Shown here one piece after another: positions 9,323 to 18,338 of a stretch of 64,000 bases of DNA. Positions within the stretch are counted from its first letter, which is position 1. Every line of letters begins with the position of its first letter. Source of the stretch: Pseudomonas sp. Irchel s3h14 (lineage in GTDB: Bacteria > Pseudomonadota > Gammaproteobacteria > Pseudomonadales > Pseudomonadaceae); the NCBI RefSeq assembly GCF_900187425.1, contig NZ_FYDJ01000015.1, positions 1 to 64,000 on the forward strand, written 5' to 3'. The position numbers were made by a program, and so were the translations under genes. The notes under the pieces are model-generated. The model ran no database searches and was not told where the DNA came from. It saw only the letters and a list, made by a program, of their open reading frames with translations.

Positions 9323-9926
9323 ATCGCAGCTGATCGAGCAGCTCAACGCGGTGAGCTTTCCGACCCTTGGGCATTTTCTCGAGGAGGGCTTTGCCGACTC
9401 GCAACTGCGGGCCATGGTGCCCAATGTGAAATTGGTCGGCCGTGCGCTGACCCTGAAACTGGTGGGCGCCGATGCCATCGCGGTCAACCAGGCCCTGGCG
9501 CTCATCCAGCCCGGCGATGTGCTGGTGATCGACACCGATGGCGACTGGCAACACGCCCCGGTAGGCGCCGTCACCAGTTGCGCGGCGCGCTGCGCCGGTG
9601 CGGTGGGAATCGTGGTGGACGGCGCGGTGACCGACTTGCTGGAACTGCGCGAGGCCGGGTTGCCGGTCTTCGCTCGCGGCACCAGCCTGCTGACCACCAA
9701 GTTGCATGGCCGTGGCGACAGTCAGATCAATCAGCCGATCCACTGTGCCGGCGTCACGGTGCATCCCGGGGATTTCGTGCTGGCGGACGACAACGGCGTG
9801 CTGTTTCTCGATCCGGTCATTGCGCAAAACGTCATCGAATGCGCGCTGGCTTCCGATCGCGCCGAGCCGTGCTTGTTGGAGCGGCTGCGCGCCGGTGAAC
9901 CGGTGTCGCAGGTTTTGAGTGTTTAG
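9315..9926 (+). CDS. RraA family protein (aldolase/decarboxylase-like)
   Basis: The protein has about 203 residues, with AGGAGG seven bases before the ATG. The RraA fold includes RNase E inhibitors and divalent-metal 4-hydroxy-4-methyl-2-oxoglutarate/oxaloacetate aldolases. Seen here are the core PGDVLVIDTDGD, the GAVTSCAARCAGAVGIVVDGAVTD stretch with the substrate-site Arg-Asp context, and a C-terminal DFVLADDNGVLFL. The catabolic context and the absence of an RNase E partner favour an aldolase or decarboxylase acting on a keto acid over the RNase regulator. Confidence 0.8.
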   Translation: MDESQLIEQLNAVSFPTLGHFLEEGFADSQLRAMVPNVKLVGRALTLKLVGADAIAVNQALALIQPGDVLVIDTDGDWQHAPVGAVTSCAARCAGAVGIVVDGAVTDLLELREAGLPVFARGTSLLTTKLHGRGDSQINQPIHCAGVTVHPGDFVLADDNGVLFLDPVIAQNVIECALASDRAEPCLLERLRAGEPVSQVLSV

Positions 9927-9965
9927 GCCGTCAGGTGCTTGATCGATATTTCCCAGGAGTAACTC

Positions 9966-11195
9966 ATGTTGAAAATTAATGGTGAACGCCTCTGGGCGAG
10001 TCTGATGGACATGGCCGAAATCGGCGCCACCGCTCGTGGCGGCAGCTGCCGCCTGGCCCTGAGCGATGAAGACAAGGCCGGTCGCGAACTGTTTTCCCAC
10101 TGGTGCCGCGAAGCCGGCATGACCCTGAGCGTGGACGCCATCGGCAACCTGTTCGCCCGTCGCGCCGGCACCGACCCCGATGCGGCGCCCGTGATGATGG
10201 GCAGTCACCTCGACACCCAGCCTGAAGGCGGGCGTTTCGATGGCGTCTACGGCGTACTTGCCGGCCTGGAAGTGGTGCGTTGCCTGAATGACCTCGGCAT
10301 CCAGACCCGCAAGCCGCTGGAAGTGGCGGTGTGGACCAACGAAGAAGGCGCACGCTTCACCCCGGCGATGTTCGGCTCGGCGGTGTTCACCGGAATCATG
10401 GAATTGGACACGGCGCTGGCGGTGCGTGACATCGACGGCATCAGCGTTGCCGAGGCGTTGAAACGCACCGGTTACGCCGGCGAGCGCCCGTTTGGCGGCG
10501 CGGTGGATGCGTACTTTGAAGCGCACATCGAACAAGGTCCGATCCTCGAAGACAACGCCAAAAGCATCGGCGTGGTCAGCGGCGGGCAGGCGATTCGCTG
10601 GCTCGACGTGCGGGTCGAAGGCATGGCTGCCCACGCCGGTACAACGCCGATGCCGTTGCGCAAGGACGCCTTGTACGGCGTCGCACAAATGATCCAGGCA
10701 ATCGAAGGCCTGGCCAGTGATTTCACCCCCGAAGGGCTGACCACTGTCGGCGAGTTGAGCATCAACAAGTCCTCGCGCAATACCATTCCGGGCCTGGTGA
10801 ATTTCACCGTCGACCTGCGTCATCACCGCGACGAAGCGATTGAGGCCATGGAGCAGCAAGTCCGCGAGCGGCTTCAGGCGATTGCCGATAGCCGAGGCTT
10901 GAACCTGACGATTACGCCTCACTGGATCAGCCCGGCAACACCCTTCGATGCCGATTGCGTGGCGGCGGTGCAGCAGGCGGTGGACGCGCTGGGCTACGCT
11001 CAGCAATCGATTGTCAGCGGCGCCGGGCATGATGCGATTCATCTGGCGCGGTACTGCCCGACGGCGATGGTGTTCATCCCATGCGTCGGCGGCTTGAGCC
11101 ATAACGAAGCCGAAGATGTGCTGCCTGAAGATGTGCGTCAGGGCACTGATGTGCTACTCAACGCTGTCGTGAGCCGTGCCGGAAAAGTCGAGTAA
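9966..11195 (+). CDS. M20 family amidohydrolase, N-carbamoyl-L-amino acid hydrolase/allantoate amidohydrolase type
   Basis: The protein has 409 residues with AGGAG upstream. This zinc peptidase-like family (hydantoinase/carbamoylase) cleaves N-carbamoyl or ureido groups. The metal-site motifs are GSHLDTQPEGGRFDGVYG and WTNEEGARF, followed by the dimerisation-domain signature HAGTTPMPLRKDAL and a late SGAGHDAIHLAR. It is the last gene of the cluster and a REP pair follows. It suggests that the imported compound carries a carbamoyl, ureido or similar amide. The exact substrate cannot be read from sequence. Confidence 0.87.
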   Translation: MLKINGERLWASLMDMAEIGATARGGSCRLALSDEDKAGRELFSHWCREAGMTLSVDAIGNLFARRAGTDPDAAPVMMGSHLDTQPEGGRFDGVYGVLAGLEVVRCLNDLGIQTRKPLEVAVWTNEEGARFTPAMFGSAVFTGIMELDTALAVRDIDGISVAEALKRTGYAGERPFGGAVDAYFEAHIEQGPILEDNAKSIGVVSGGQAIRWLDVRVEGMAAHAGTTPMPLRKDALYGVAQMIQAIEGLASDFTPEGLTTVGELSINKSSRNTIPGLVNFTVDLRHHRDEAIEAMEQQVRERLQAIADSRGLNLTITPHWISPATPFDADCVAAVQQAVDALGYAQQSIVSGAGHDAIHLARYCPTAMVFIPCVGGLSHNEAEDVLPEDVRQGTDVLLNAVVSRAGKVE

Positions 11196-11205
11196 AACGC
11201 AATCC

Positions 11206-11297
11206 CTGTGGGAGCGAGCTTGCTCGCGATAGCGGTGGATCAGCCGCCATCAATGTTGAATGTGCTGACCTCATCGCGAGCAAGCTCGCTCCCACAG
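11206..11297. repeat. REP pair, GTGGGAGC type
   Basis: Two inverted copies of the Pseudomonas REP core (CTGTGGGAGCGAGCTTGCTC and its complement) flank about 45 bases. The element lies between the amidohydrolase and HDAC-family genes. Confidence 0.85.
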
Positions 11298-11347
11298 TTG
11301 AACGCACTTGGTTTCAAGATCTAGGTTAACTGACAGGTATTCATCCC

Positions 11348-12373
11348 ATGCGCAGTTTTTTCCACCCCGAACAATTGCTTCACCATCCACGCAGCTACTA
11401 CTCCCGTGGGCAGATGCGCATACCACAGGAAGTGCCGGAGCGGGCTCAGCGGTTGGTCCAGGCATCGCATTCGCTGGGCTTTAATGTCGAGCAACCGGTC
11501 GATGCCGGGCTCGATCCGCTGCTGGCGGTCCATGGCGCGCTGTACCTGACGTTTTTGCAGGAAGCGCATCAGCGCTGGAAAGAGATCCCGGAGGATTGGG
11601 GCGACGAGGTGATGTCGAACATCTTCGTCCGCGAGCCCAACGCCCTGCGCGGGATTCTCGCCCAGGCCGCCCGCTATCTGGCGGATGGCAGTTGCCCGGT
11701 GGGCGAGCAGACCTGGCGTTCGGCCTATTGGTCGGCGCAAAGCGCTATCGCTGGCGCCCAAGCCTTGCTCGATGGCGAGCCGGCGGCTTACGCCTTGTGC
11801 CGTCCTCCGGGGCATCACGCCCGGGCCGAAGCGGCGGGCGGTTTCTGCTATGTGAACAATGCCGCGGTGGCTGCTCAGGTTCTGCGTGCCGGGTTTGCGC
11901 GCGTCGCGGTGCTCGACACTGACATGCACCACGGGCAGGGAATTCAGGAGATTTTCTACGACCGCGATGACGTGCTCTACGTTTCGGTGCATGGCGATCC
12001 GACCAACTTCTATCCGGGGGTTGCCGGGTTCGCTGATGAGCGGGGTGCAGGGAAGGGCGAGGGCTTCAACCTCAACTTGCCGATGGCGCATGGCGCCAGT
12101 GAGGCGGACTTCCTGGGTCAATTGGACGTGGCGTTGGCGGCGGTGAAAGACTTCGGCGCCGAGGTGTTGGTGTTGTCCCTGGGGTTCGATATTTTCGAGC
12201 TGGATCCGCAGAGCAAAGTGGCGGTGACCCGTGAAGGGTTTGCGCTACTGGGCGAGCGGATTCGCAGCCTTGGGTTGCCGTGTCTGATCGTGCAGGAGGG
12301 CGGGTATCACTTGGAGAGTCTTGAGGATAATGCCCGGGCGTTTTTTGTGAGCCCCGAGGTGTGGCAGCTCTGA
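11348..12373 (+). CDS. Histone-deacetylase family protein, acetylpolyamine amidohydrolase-like
   Basis: The enzyme has 341 residues. This zinc-dependent family removes acetyl groups, in bacteria usually from acetylpolyamines or other acetylated small molecules. The catalytic PPGHHA pair and the metal-binding DTDMHHGQG are intact, and the C-terminal LSLGFD and EGGYHLE motifs complete the site. It is bounded by REP elements on both sides and so appears to be a single-gene unit. It lies upstream of the amine-dehydrogenase cluster; a metabolic link (deacetylation before amine oxidation) is possible but not shown. Confidence 0.9.
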   Translation: MRSFFHPEQLLHHPRSYYSRGQMRIPQEVPERAQRLVQASHSLGFNVEQPVDAGLDPLLAVHGALYLTFLQEAHQRWKEIPEDWGDEVMSNIFVREPNALRGILAQAARYLADGSCPVGEQTWRSAYWSAQSAIAGAQALLDGEPAAYALCRPPGHHARAEAAGGFCYVNNAAVAAQVLRAGFARVAVLDTDMHHGQGIQEIFYDRDDVLYVSVHGDPTNFYPGVAGFADERGAGKGEGFNLNLPMAHGASEADFLGQLDVALAAVKDFGAEVLVLSLGFDIFELDPQSKVAVTREGFALLGERIRSLGLPCLIVQEGGYHLESLEDNARAFFVSPEVWQL

Positions 12374-12396
12374 GATCTTTGGTGTCTGGTAGATCG

Positions 12397-12490
12397 CTAT
12401 CGCGGGCAAGCCATGCTCCTACAAGGGCCGAGGTTGAATGCCAATCCAGGCTCGGCTCGATCCCTGTAGGAGCAAGGCGTGCCCGCGATG
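12397..12490. repeat. REP pair, GTAGGAGC type
   Basis: Inverted copies of the ATCGCGGGCAAGC...GCTCCTAC type lie after the HDAC-family gene and before the sigma-54 regulator. Confidence 0.8.
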
Positions 12491-12550
12491 AACGATAACG
12501 CGGTCGACCTGACGGAACACAAGCGCCGTAAGGCACTTGCCATCGCCCTG

Positions 12551-12560
12551 ACGTTAACGT
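12551..12560. promoter_or_regulatory. Palindrome upstream of the sigma-54 regulator
   Basis: ACGTTAACGT is a perfect 10-base palindrome 62 bases before the regulator's start codon. It could be part of an operator. No promoter could be assigned with confidence in this 131-bp gap. Confidence 0.3.
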
Positions 12561-12621
12561 AAAGATTGCGGCAGGGCGCTGATCTTAAAAAAGCGCAGGG
12601 CGGACCGATCCGGAGCGCTTG

Positions 12622-14526
12622 ATGACGCTAATAAAAACAACTCCTCCCAAACTGCACCGCGAAGCCCGGCTGGCCCGGGAAAAGCTCCATCTCGAGGGCG
12701 AAGTCCCGGATGGCGTATTGCGGGCGGAAATCGATGCGTCGTGGCGGCGTAGCCTGAGCCATGGCGTGCATTTCAATGCCAAGCACGAGCTGGCGCTGGA
12801 ATCGAGCGCGAGCCTCGACGTGCTGTTGGCGAGCAATCGGCTGCTGATCGACGCGGCATTGCCGGCCATCGATTACCTGGCCGAGCGCCAGGGCAAGGAA
12901 GGGCTGATCATCCTTGCCAATTCCGACGCCACCATCCTCGCTGTCGAAGGACGCGCCGATCGCCTCAAGGGCAGCGGCCTGCAAGACATCACCCTCGGCG
13001 CCTGCTGGAGCGAAGCCGCTCGCGGCACCAATGCGCTGGGCACCGCACTGGTGGAAGCCCGGCCAACGATGATCGATTGCGGCGAACATTACCTCGATCG
13101 CCTGACCGATTTCTCCTGCACCTCGGTGCCGATCCATTGCCCTCAGGGCGACATCCTCGGCGTACTCGACCTGACGCGCGAAGGCCCGCTCGGTCGTGTC
13201 CACGACAGCACCGCGTTGCTGGCCATGGCCGTCAGCCAGATCGAAAGCCGGGTGTTCAACGCCAGTTATCCGGACGAAATCGTCCTGGCTTTCCACAGCC
13301 GTCGGCAGTACCTCGAATCCCCTTGGCAAGGCCTGTTGGCGGTGAGCCTTGGCGGGCAGATTCTCGCGGTCAGCGCCCAAGCCTGTCAGTTGCTCCACGC
13401 CGAGCGCTCGGCGTTGGTCGGTCGACGCTGTGAAGAGTTTCTGGGCGTCGATGGCCTGCAACTTCTGTCGCGTCTTCATCAGGGCGGTGTCGGCAGTTTG
13501 CAAACGGCCAAAGGCGAGTTCTTCTACAAAACCCTGCGTGCGCCGCAGCGTTCGATCAATGTCAGCACGCCGCCGCGCAGCACAGCGAAAACCGCCAAAG
13601 CACAACCGGATCTCGAATCCCTGGCCGGCAGCAATGTCCGGTATGCCCGAGCCTTGCGCATGGCCCGTCAAGGCCTGGCCAATGAGCTGCCGGTGTTGCT
13701 GCTGGGCGAAACCGGCACCGGTAAGGAAGTCATCGCCCGCGCCCTGCACATGGCCGGCACCCGCTGCGACAAACCCTTTGTCGCGGTGAACTGCGCGGCG
13801 ATCCCCGAAGGCCTGATCGAGTCGGAACTGTTCGGCTACCGCGAAGGTGCGTTCACCGGCTCGCGTCGCGGCGGCATGATCGGTCGTCTGCAACAGGCCC
13901 ATGGCGGCACCTTGTTTCTCGACGAAATCGGCGACATGCCGCTGGCCTTGCAGGCCCGTCTGCTGCGGGTGTTGCAGGACCGTAAAGTGGCACCGTTGGG
14001 CGCCGGTGAAGAGCAAGACATCGACGTCGCATTGATCTGCGCCACGCACCGTGACCTCAAGCGTCTGGTCGAAGAAAAACATTTCCGCGAGGACCTGTTT
14101 TATCGGGTCAACGGCATCAGCGTGATGCTCCCTGCTCTGCGCGAGCGTGAGGATTTCAGCGGTCTGGTCACTCGCCTGCTGGCCAAGCTGGATGCGCCGA
14201 CGATGGTCCTGCATGACGACTTGAACCGTTTGCTCGGCGGCTATCACTGGCCGGGCAACATCCGCCAACTGGAAATGGTGTTACGAACGGCGCTGGCCAT
14301 GCGCGAACCGGGGGACACCGTACTCACCCTCGACCACTTGCCCGACAGCATGCTCGACGAGTTGACCGCTACCGAACGCCCTCAGGCCGGCAGCATTCGC
14401 GAAAATGAACTGGAGCTGATTCGCCAATCCCTGGACACTCATCAGGGCAACGTCTCGGCCGCTGCCGACGCCTTGGGCATCAGCCGCGCGACCTTGTATC
14501 GCAAGCTCAAACAGTTGCGTTCGTGA
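12622..14526 (+). CDS. Sigma-54-dependent activator of the amine dehydrogenase locus (AcoR-like)
   Basis: The protein has 634 residues: an N-terminal GAF-type sensor region (about 50-220), a central AAA+ domain (about 345-560) and a Fis-type C-terminal helix-turn-helix. Visible motifs are the Walker A GETGTGKE near 362, the sigma-54 contact loop GAFTGS near 410 and the terminal NVSAAADALGISRATLYRKL. The ATG at 12622 has CGGAG six bases upstream. The gene overlaps the exporter downstream (TGATG), so regulator and maturation genes form one operon. Perfect or near -24/-12 promoters and a shared palindrome near the aldehyde dehydrogenase and qhpA make these its likely targets. Confidence 0.9.
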   Translation: MTLIKTTPPKLHREARLAREKLHLEGEVPDGVLRAEIDASWRRSLSHGVHFNAKHELALESSASLDVLLASNRLLIDAALPAIDYLAERQGKEGLIILANSDATILAVEGRADRLKGSGLQDITLGACWSEAARGTNALGTALVEARPTMIDCGEHYLDRLTDFSCTSVPIHCPQGDILGVLDLTREGPLGRVHDSTALLAMAVSQIESRVFNASYPDEIVLAFHSRRQYLESPWQGLLAVSLGGQILAVSAQACQLLHAERSALVGRRCEEFLGVDGLQLLSRLHQGGVGSLQTAKGEFFYKTLRAPQRSINVSTPPRSTAKTAKAQPDLESLAGSNVRYARALRMARQGLANELPVLLLGETGTGKEVIARALHMAGTRCDKPFVAVNCAAIPEGLIESELFGYREGAFTGSRRGGMIGRLQQAHGGTLFLDEIGDMPLALQARLLRVLQDRKVAPLGAGEEQDIDVALICATHRDLKRLVEEKHFREDLFYRVNGISVMLPALREREDFSGLVTRLLAKLDAPTMVLHDDLNRLLGGYHWPGNIRQLEMVLRTALAMREPGDTVLTLDHLPDSMLDELTATERPQAGSIRENELELIRQSLDTHQGNVSAAADALGISRATLYRKLKQLRS

Positions 14527-16244
14527 TGCAGCGCTTGATCGTTCGGCTGATCGACAGCCAGAACCCCGAAGCCCTGCAAGCGGCATTGCGCTGGCTCTAC
14601 AGCTTCGTGCGACCTCATCGTCTGGCGATTGCCGGGCTGCTCGGATTATCGGTCTGCGCCTCGTTGCTGGTGTTGGTCCAGCCGTGGCTGACCAAACTGC
14701 TGATCGACGATGGTTTGCTGGCGCGCAACTTTCCGATGCTGGTGCTGATCGCCGGGCTGATGATCGTGGCCGGGCTGCTCGGAACGGGGTTGTCGGGGAT
14801 CAACCGTTACCTGCACACGCGGCTGTCCGGGCGGATTCTGTTTGCTCTGCGCGATGACCTTTATCGACATCTGCAAACGCTTTCGCCGAGTTTCTACGGA
14901 CAGCGCCGCATCGGTGACCTGATGTCACGCCTCGATGGTGACGTCGCGGAGATCCAGCGCTTTGCCGTGGACTCGTTGTTCTCGGCGGTGTCGAGCGTGA
15001 TCGGTCTGGTCTGCGCCGTGGCGATGCTGCTGACCCTGTCGTGGAAACTCTCGTTGCTGGCGTTGGTGCTGATTCCCCTCGATGTACTCTGGCTGCGCTG
15101 GATGCGACGCAAGGTCGAACGGGATGTGCGGCAATTGCGCGAGCGCTCGGCGGACATGTCCTCGTTCATGGTCGAGACCTTGCCGGTGATGAAGTTCATC
15201 CAGTCTGCTGGCCAGCAACAGCGTGAATCGCGGCGCCTGGAGACATTGGGTCAAGGCTACATGAGCCAGTTGCTGCGCCTGCAGGTCACCGAGTTTTTCA
15301 CTCAGGCAGTGCCGGGCACACTGACGTCTCTGTCCCGTGCCTGCGCGTTCCTGATCGGCGGATATTGGGTGGTGCAGGGTACCTGGCAACTGGGCGCGCT
15401 GATCGCGTTTTCCACCTATCTGGGCATGGCCGTCGGACCGGTGCAGAGCCTGCTGGGCCTCTATGTCGCGGTCCAACGAATGACCGTCAGCCTCGGGCGT
15501 GTGATGGAGTTGCGCGGCGAAGAACCGACCGTTCTCACGCCGGTCATGCCGCAGCCGATGCCGACTTCTGGCGAGCTGCGTTTCGACGACGTGCACTTCA
15601 GCCATCCAGGTCGCCCGACAACCCTGCGCGGCATCGAAGCGAGAATTCCCTACGGTTTGAAAGTCGCCCTGAGCGGCGGCTCCGGGGTCGGCAAATCGAC
15701 CCTGATCGACCTGCTGCAACGGCACCACGATCCGCAGTCCGGCCGGGTGTTGCTGGGAGAGGTCGATCTGCGCGAACTGGACCTGTTCCAGCTGCGTCGG
15801 CGGATTGCCGTGGTCAGTCAGGACATCGTGCTGTTTCGCGGCAGCCTCGCCGACAACCTCGCCTACGCGGTGCCGGACGCCAGCCGTGAAGCAATTGCCG
15901 AAGTGGCTCGGCTGGCGCAACTCGACAGTCTGATCGAGTCGTTACCCGAAGGCCTCGACAGTCCATTGGGCGAACGCGGTCAGCAGTTGTCCGGCGGGCA
16001 GAAACAACGCATCGCCATCGCCCGGGCGCTGTTGCAGGATCCGTTGATTCTGGTGCTGGACGAAGCGACTTCGGCGGTGGATGAAGCCACCGAACGCGAA
16101 GTCATCGAAGCCATCGATCGACTGTTTGCCGGGCGTACGCGGATTCTCATCAGCCACCGTCCTTCAACCTTGGCGGATGCCGATTTGCGCTTTGAATTGC
16201 TCGACGGCGTACTCACTTCAAAAACGGTGCTGCATGAAGCCTGA
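14526..16244 (+). CDS. qhpF: QhpF-type ABC exporter (permease-ATPase fusion)
   Basis: This half-transporter of about 572 residues has six predicted membrane segments in the first 310 residues and a C-terminal ATPase. Walker A GGSGVGKST is near 383, the signature LSGGQKQRIAIARALL near 487 and Walker B with LDEATSAVDE just after. In QHNDH systems the QhpF transporter is needed to move the modified gamma subunit to the periplasm. The start overlaps the regulator stop and the end overlaps the protease start by 11 bases. The QhpF assignment rests on this context; alone it would be a generic ABC exporter. Confidence 0.88.
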   Translation: MQRLIVRLIDSQNPEALQAALRWLYSFVRPHRLAIAGLLGLSVCASLLVLVQPWLTKLLIDDGLLARNFPMLVLIAGLMIVAGLLGTGLSGINRYLHTRLSGRILFALRDDLYRHLQTLSPSFYGQRRIGDLMSRLDGDVAEIQRFAVDSLFSAVSSVIGLVCAVAMLLTLSWKLSLLALVLIPLDVLWLRWMRRKVERDVRQLRERSADMSSFMVETLPVMKFIQSAGQQQRESRRLETLGQGYMSQLLRLQVTEFFTQAVPGTLTSLSRACAFLIGGYWVVQGTWQLGALIAFSTYLGMAVGPVQSLLGLYVAVQRMTVSLGRVMELRGEEPTVLTPVMPQPMPTSGELRFDDVHFSHPGRPTTLRGIEARIPYGLKVALSGGSGVGKSTLIDLLQRHHDPQSGRVLLGEVDLRELDLFQLRRRIAVVSQDIVLFRGSLADNLAYAVPDASREAIAEVARLAQLDSLIESLPEGLDSPLGERGQQLSGGQKQRIAIARALLQDPLILVLDEATSAVDEATEREVIEAIDRLFAGRTRILISHRPSTLADADLRFELLDGVLTSKTVLHEA

Positions 16245-16911
16245 GCTGCGGATTGGCGTAGTGGACAGCGGTCACTCGGCAGCGCAGCGGGTGCAAGTGG
16301 TCGCCGGGCGGCGCTTCTCGTTGCTGGCGGATGGCCTGGCCGAAAGCGACTTGCGCGACGATCCGCTGGGCCACGGCAGTGCGGTGGTCGAGGCCATCGG
16401 TCGGCGGGCGCCTTCGGCAGTATTTTGTGTGGCTCAGGTGTTCGACCAGCGTGGGGTTACCAGCGCGTTGCAGATTGCTACGGCAATTGACTGGCTGGTG
16501 GCGCAGGACGTTCGGCTGATCAATTTGAGCCTCGGTCTGCGTCAGGATCGCAGCCTGTTGCGTGAAGCCTGTGCGGCGGCGGTAGCGCGAGGTGTTTTGC
16601 TCTGTGCATCCAGCCCGGCTCAGGGCGAAGGCGTGTTTCCGGCGAATTATCCACAGGTGCTGCGAGTCACCGGCGATGCGCGTTGTGCCGAACAGGAATG
16701 GTCGTGGCTCAACAGTGTTCAGGCAGATTTTGCCGCGTGTGTGCATGGCACCTATCCGGGGCAGTCTGGCGCCAGCCTCGGCTGTGCGGCGTTGAGCGGG
16801 CACATCGCAGGTTTCCTGGTGGCACATCCCGAGGCGAGCAACGAACAGGTCATTGAGTGGCTGCGGGAGAATGCCCGTTATCGCGGCCCTGAACGGCGCT
16901 TCGGGCCATGA
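16234..16911 (+). CDS. qhpE: QhpE-type subtilisin-like leader protease
   Basis: This compact S8 serine protease of 225 residues has no signal peptide, so it should act in the cytoplasm. The triad is visible as Asp11 (VVDSGH), His47 (GHGSAV) and Ser181 (SGASLGC). In the QHNDH pathway QhpE removes the 28-residue leader of the gamma subunit after cross-linking. The gene overlaps its neighbours by 11 and 4 bases, so it is tightly coupled. The ATG at 16234 is the only start that leaves the conserved first strand at the N-terminus. Confidence 0.9.
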   Translation: MKPELRIGVVDSGHSAAQRVQVVAGRRFSLLADGLAESDLRDDPLGHGSAVVEAIGRRAPSAVFCVAQVFDQRGVTSALQIATAIDWLVAQDVRLINLSLGLRQDRSLLREACAAAVARGVLLCASSPAQGEGVFPANYPQVLRVTGDARCAEQEWSWLNSVQADFAACVHGTYPGQSGASLGCAALSGHIAGFLVAHPEASNEQVIEWLRENARYRGPERRFGP

Positions 16912-18197
16912 TTTTGATTCTTGGCGCAGGGCCCGCGGGAGCGGCGGTTGCCTTGGGTTTGCGTCGGCTCGGTTATCCCGTGACGCTGGTCAGTGAATGG
17001 CGGCGGTTTGCGGCGCTGGAAGGCGTTTCCATTCGGGTACTGGAGGCCTTGCGTGGCGCGGGGCTTCATCAAGCCTTGGTGGATGCGGCGCTGCCGTCCC
17101 AAAGACAGGTGTCATGGAACGGCCAGCAGCATGCGCAAAACATCGAATTTTTACTGGATCGCCCAAGCTTTGATCGAGGCTTGCGCGAGGATCTGCGTCT
17201 GGCTGGCGTTGAGCTGATCGAAGGCCGCGTGCTGACGGTGCAGTCATCGGTTTCGGGGCATCGGATCGAGATCGAAGGGCGCGAGGCGCTGCTGGCGGAT
17301 TTTCTGGTTGAGGCGCGTGGGCGTCAGGCACCTGCACTCGGCAAAGGCCTGCGCGGACCGGAGACGGTCAGCCTGCTCAATCGCTGGCAAGGCGCGCCGG
17401 GCAGCACCGCCAGTGCGGTGGAAAGCCTTGAGGACGGCTGGGCCTGGATGGCCCGGCGAGCCGACGGTCAGTGTTATTGGCAATGGACCGTGGACGTGGC
17501 CAGTGCTGAGTTGCCGGGCAAGGCGATGTTGCTCGACTACTGTCGTGAGCGACGTGAGGGTTCGGCGTTGGCGCGGGCGTTTTTCGGTGTCGAGCCTGAG
17601 ATCGATCTACAGCTGCATGCGCGCAGCAGCACAGCGATTTTGTGCCCGCAGGTGTGTGGCGAAAACTGGATTCGGGTAGGGGATGCGGCGATGGCGGTGG
17701 ATCCGCTGTCGGGTAATGGGATCTTTCAGTCCTTGTCGTCAGCGTTACAGGCGCCGACGGTGATCAATACGTTGTTGCGTAAACCCGAGCGAGCGGCGCT
17801 GGCTCAGCGCTTTCATCAGCAACGGGTGGAGCAGTTGTTTTTGCGTTTTGCGCGGATCGGGCGGGATTTTTATGCCGATGAGCAGCGTTGGTTGCAGCAG
17901 CCATTCTGGCTTGCGCGCCGGCAGTGGCCGGATGCTGAGGTGGCGCATGCCGAGGCGGATTTTTCCTCGTTGAGGATTGAGCGCGCGCCGGTGTTGAACG
18001 AGGGGTTTGTGGATGAGGCTGAGGTGGTGATCACGGCGGATCAGCCGCTGGGGATCTGGCATGTGCAAGGGGTTGAGCTGGCGCCGTTGGTGCGGCGGTT
18101 GGGCAGTGAGCCAGGGGATCAGGTTTTGGCTGGGTTGACGGTGGAGCAGGGACGGGTGGTTCGCAGTTGGTTACTGTCGCAAGGATTTAAACCCTGA
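16908..18197 (+). CDS. qhpG: QhpG-type FAD-dependent monooxygenase
   Basis: The flavoprotein has 429 residues. The N-terminus is a Rossmann motif ILGAGPAGAAVALGL; a GDAAMAVDPLSGNGIFQSL motif near residue 257 matches the second FAD-binding motif of tryptophan-halogenase/hydroxylase-like enzymes. In the QHNDH pathway QhpG dihydroxylates the tryptophan that becomes the CTQ cofactor. The ATG overlaps the protease stop (ATGA). It is the last gene of the maturation operon and a REP block follows it. Confidence 0.88.
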   Translation: MILILGAGPAGAAVALGLRRLGYPVTLVSEWRRFAALEGVSIRVLEALRGAGLHQALVDAALPSQRQVSWNGQQHAQNIEFLLDRPSFDRGLREDLRLAGVELIEGRVLTVQSSVSGHRIEIEGREALLADFLVEARGRQAPALGKGLRGPETVSLLNRWQGAPGSTASAVESLEDGWAWMARRADGQCYWQWTVDVASAELPGKAMLLDYCRERREGSALARAFFGVEPEIDLQLHARSSTAILCPQVCGENWIRVGDAAMAVDPLSGNGIFQSLSSALQAPTVINTLLRKPERAALAQRFHQQRVEQLFLRFARIGRDFYADEQRWLQQPFWLARRQWPDAEVAHAEADFSSLRIERAPVLNEGFVDEAEVVITADQPLGIWHVQGVELAPLVRRLGSEPGDQVLAGLTVEQGRVVRSWLLSQGFKP

Positions 18198-18205
18198 CAC
18201 AGACT

Positions 18206-18332
18206 GATCGTTCCCACGCTCCGCGTGGGAATGCCGCCAGGGACGCTCCGCGTTCCGCTTTGGGATGTGACGCGGAGCGTCACGGGATGCATTCCCACGC
18301 GGAGCGTGGGAACGATCAACGTGGGAACGATC
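18206..18332. repeat. Palindromic repeat, GATCGTTCCCACGC type
   Basis: Nested inverted repeats of GATCGTTCCCACGC and GCGTGGGAACGATC enclose a second CGGAGCGTCAC-type palindrome, with an extra half copy at the end. Related elements occur at 33005, 59379 and 60079. It lies between the convergent qhpG and aldehyde dehydrogenase genes. Confidence 0.85.
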
Positions 18333-18338
18333 TGTGTG

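Noticed and set aside
12628..14268. Long minus-strand frame opposite the sigma-54 activator
   Set aside because: Composition is Gln/Ala/Arg-rich with no domain; the plus strand has an intact AAA+ regulator.
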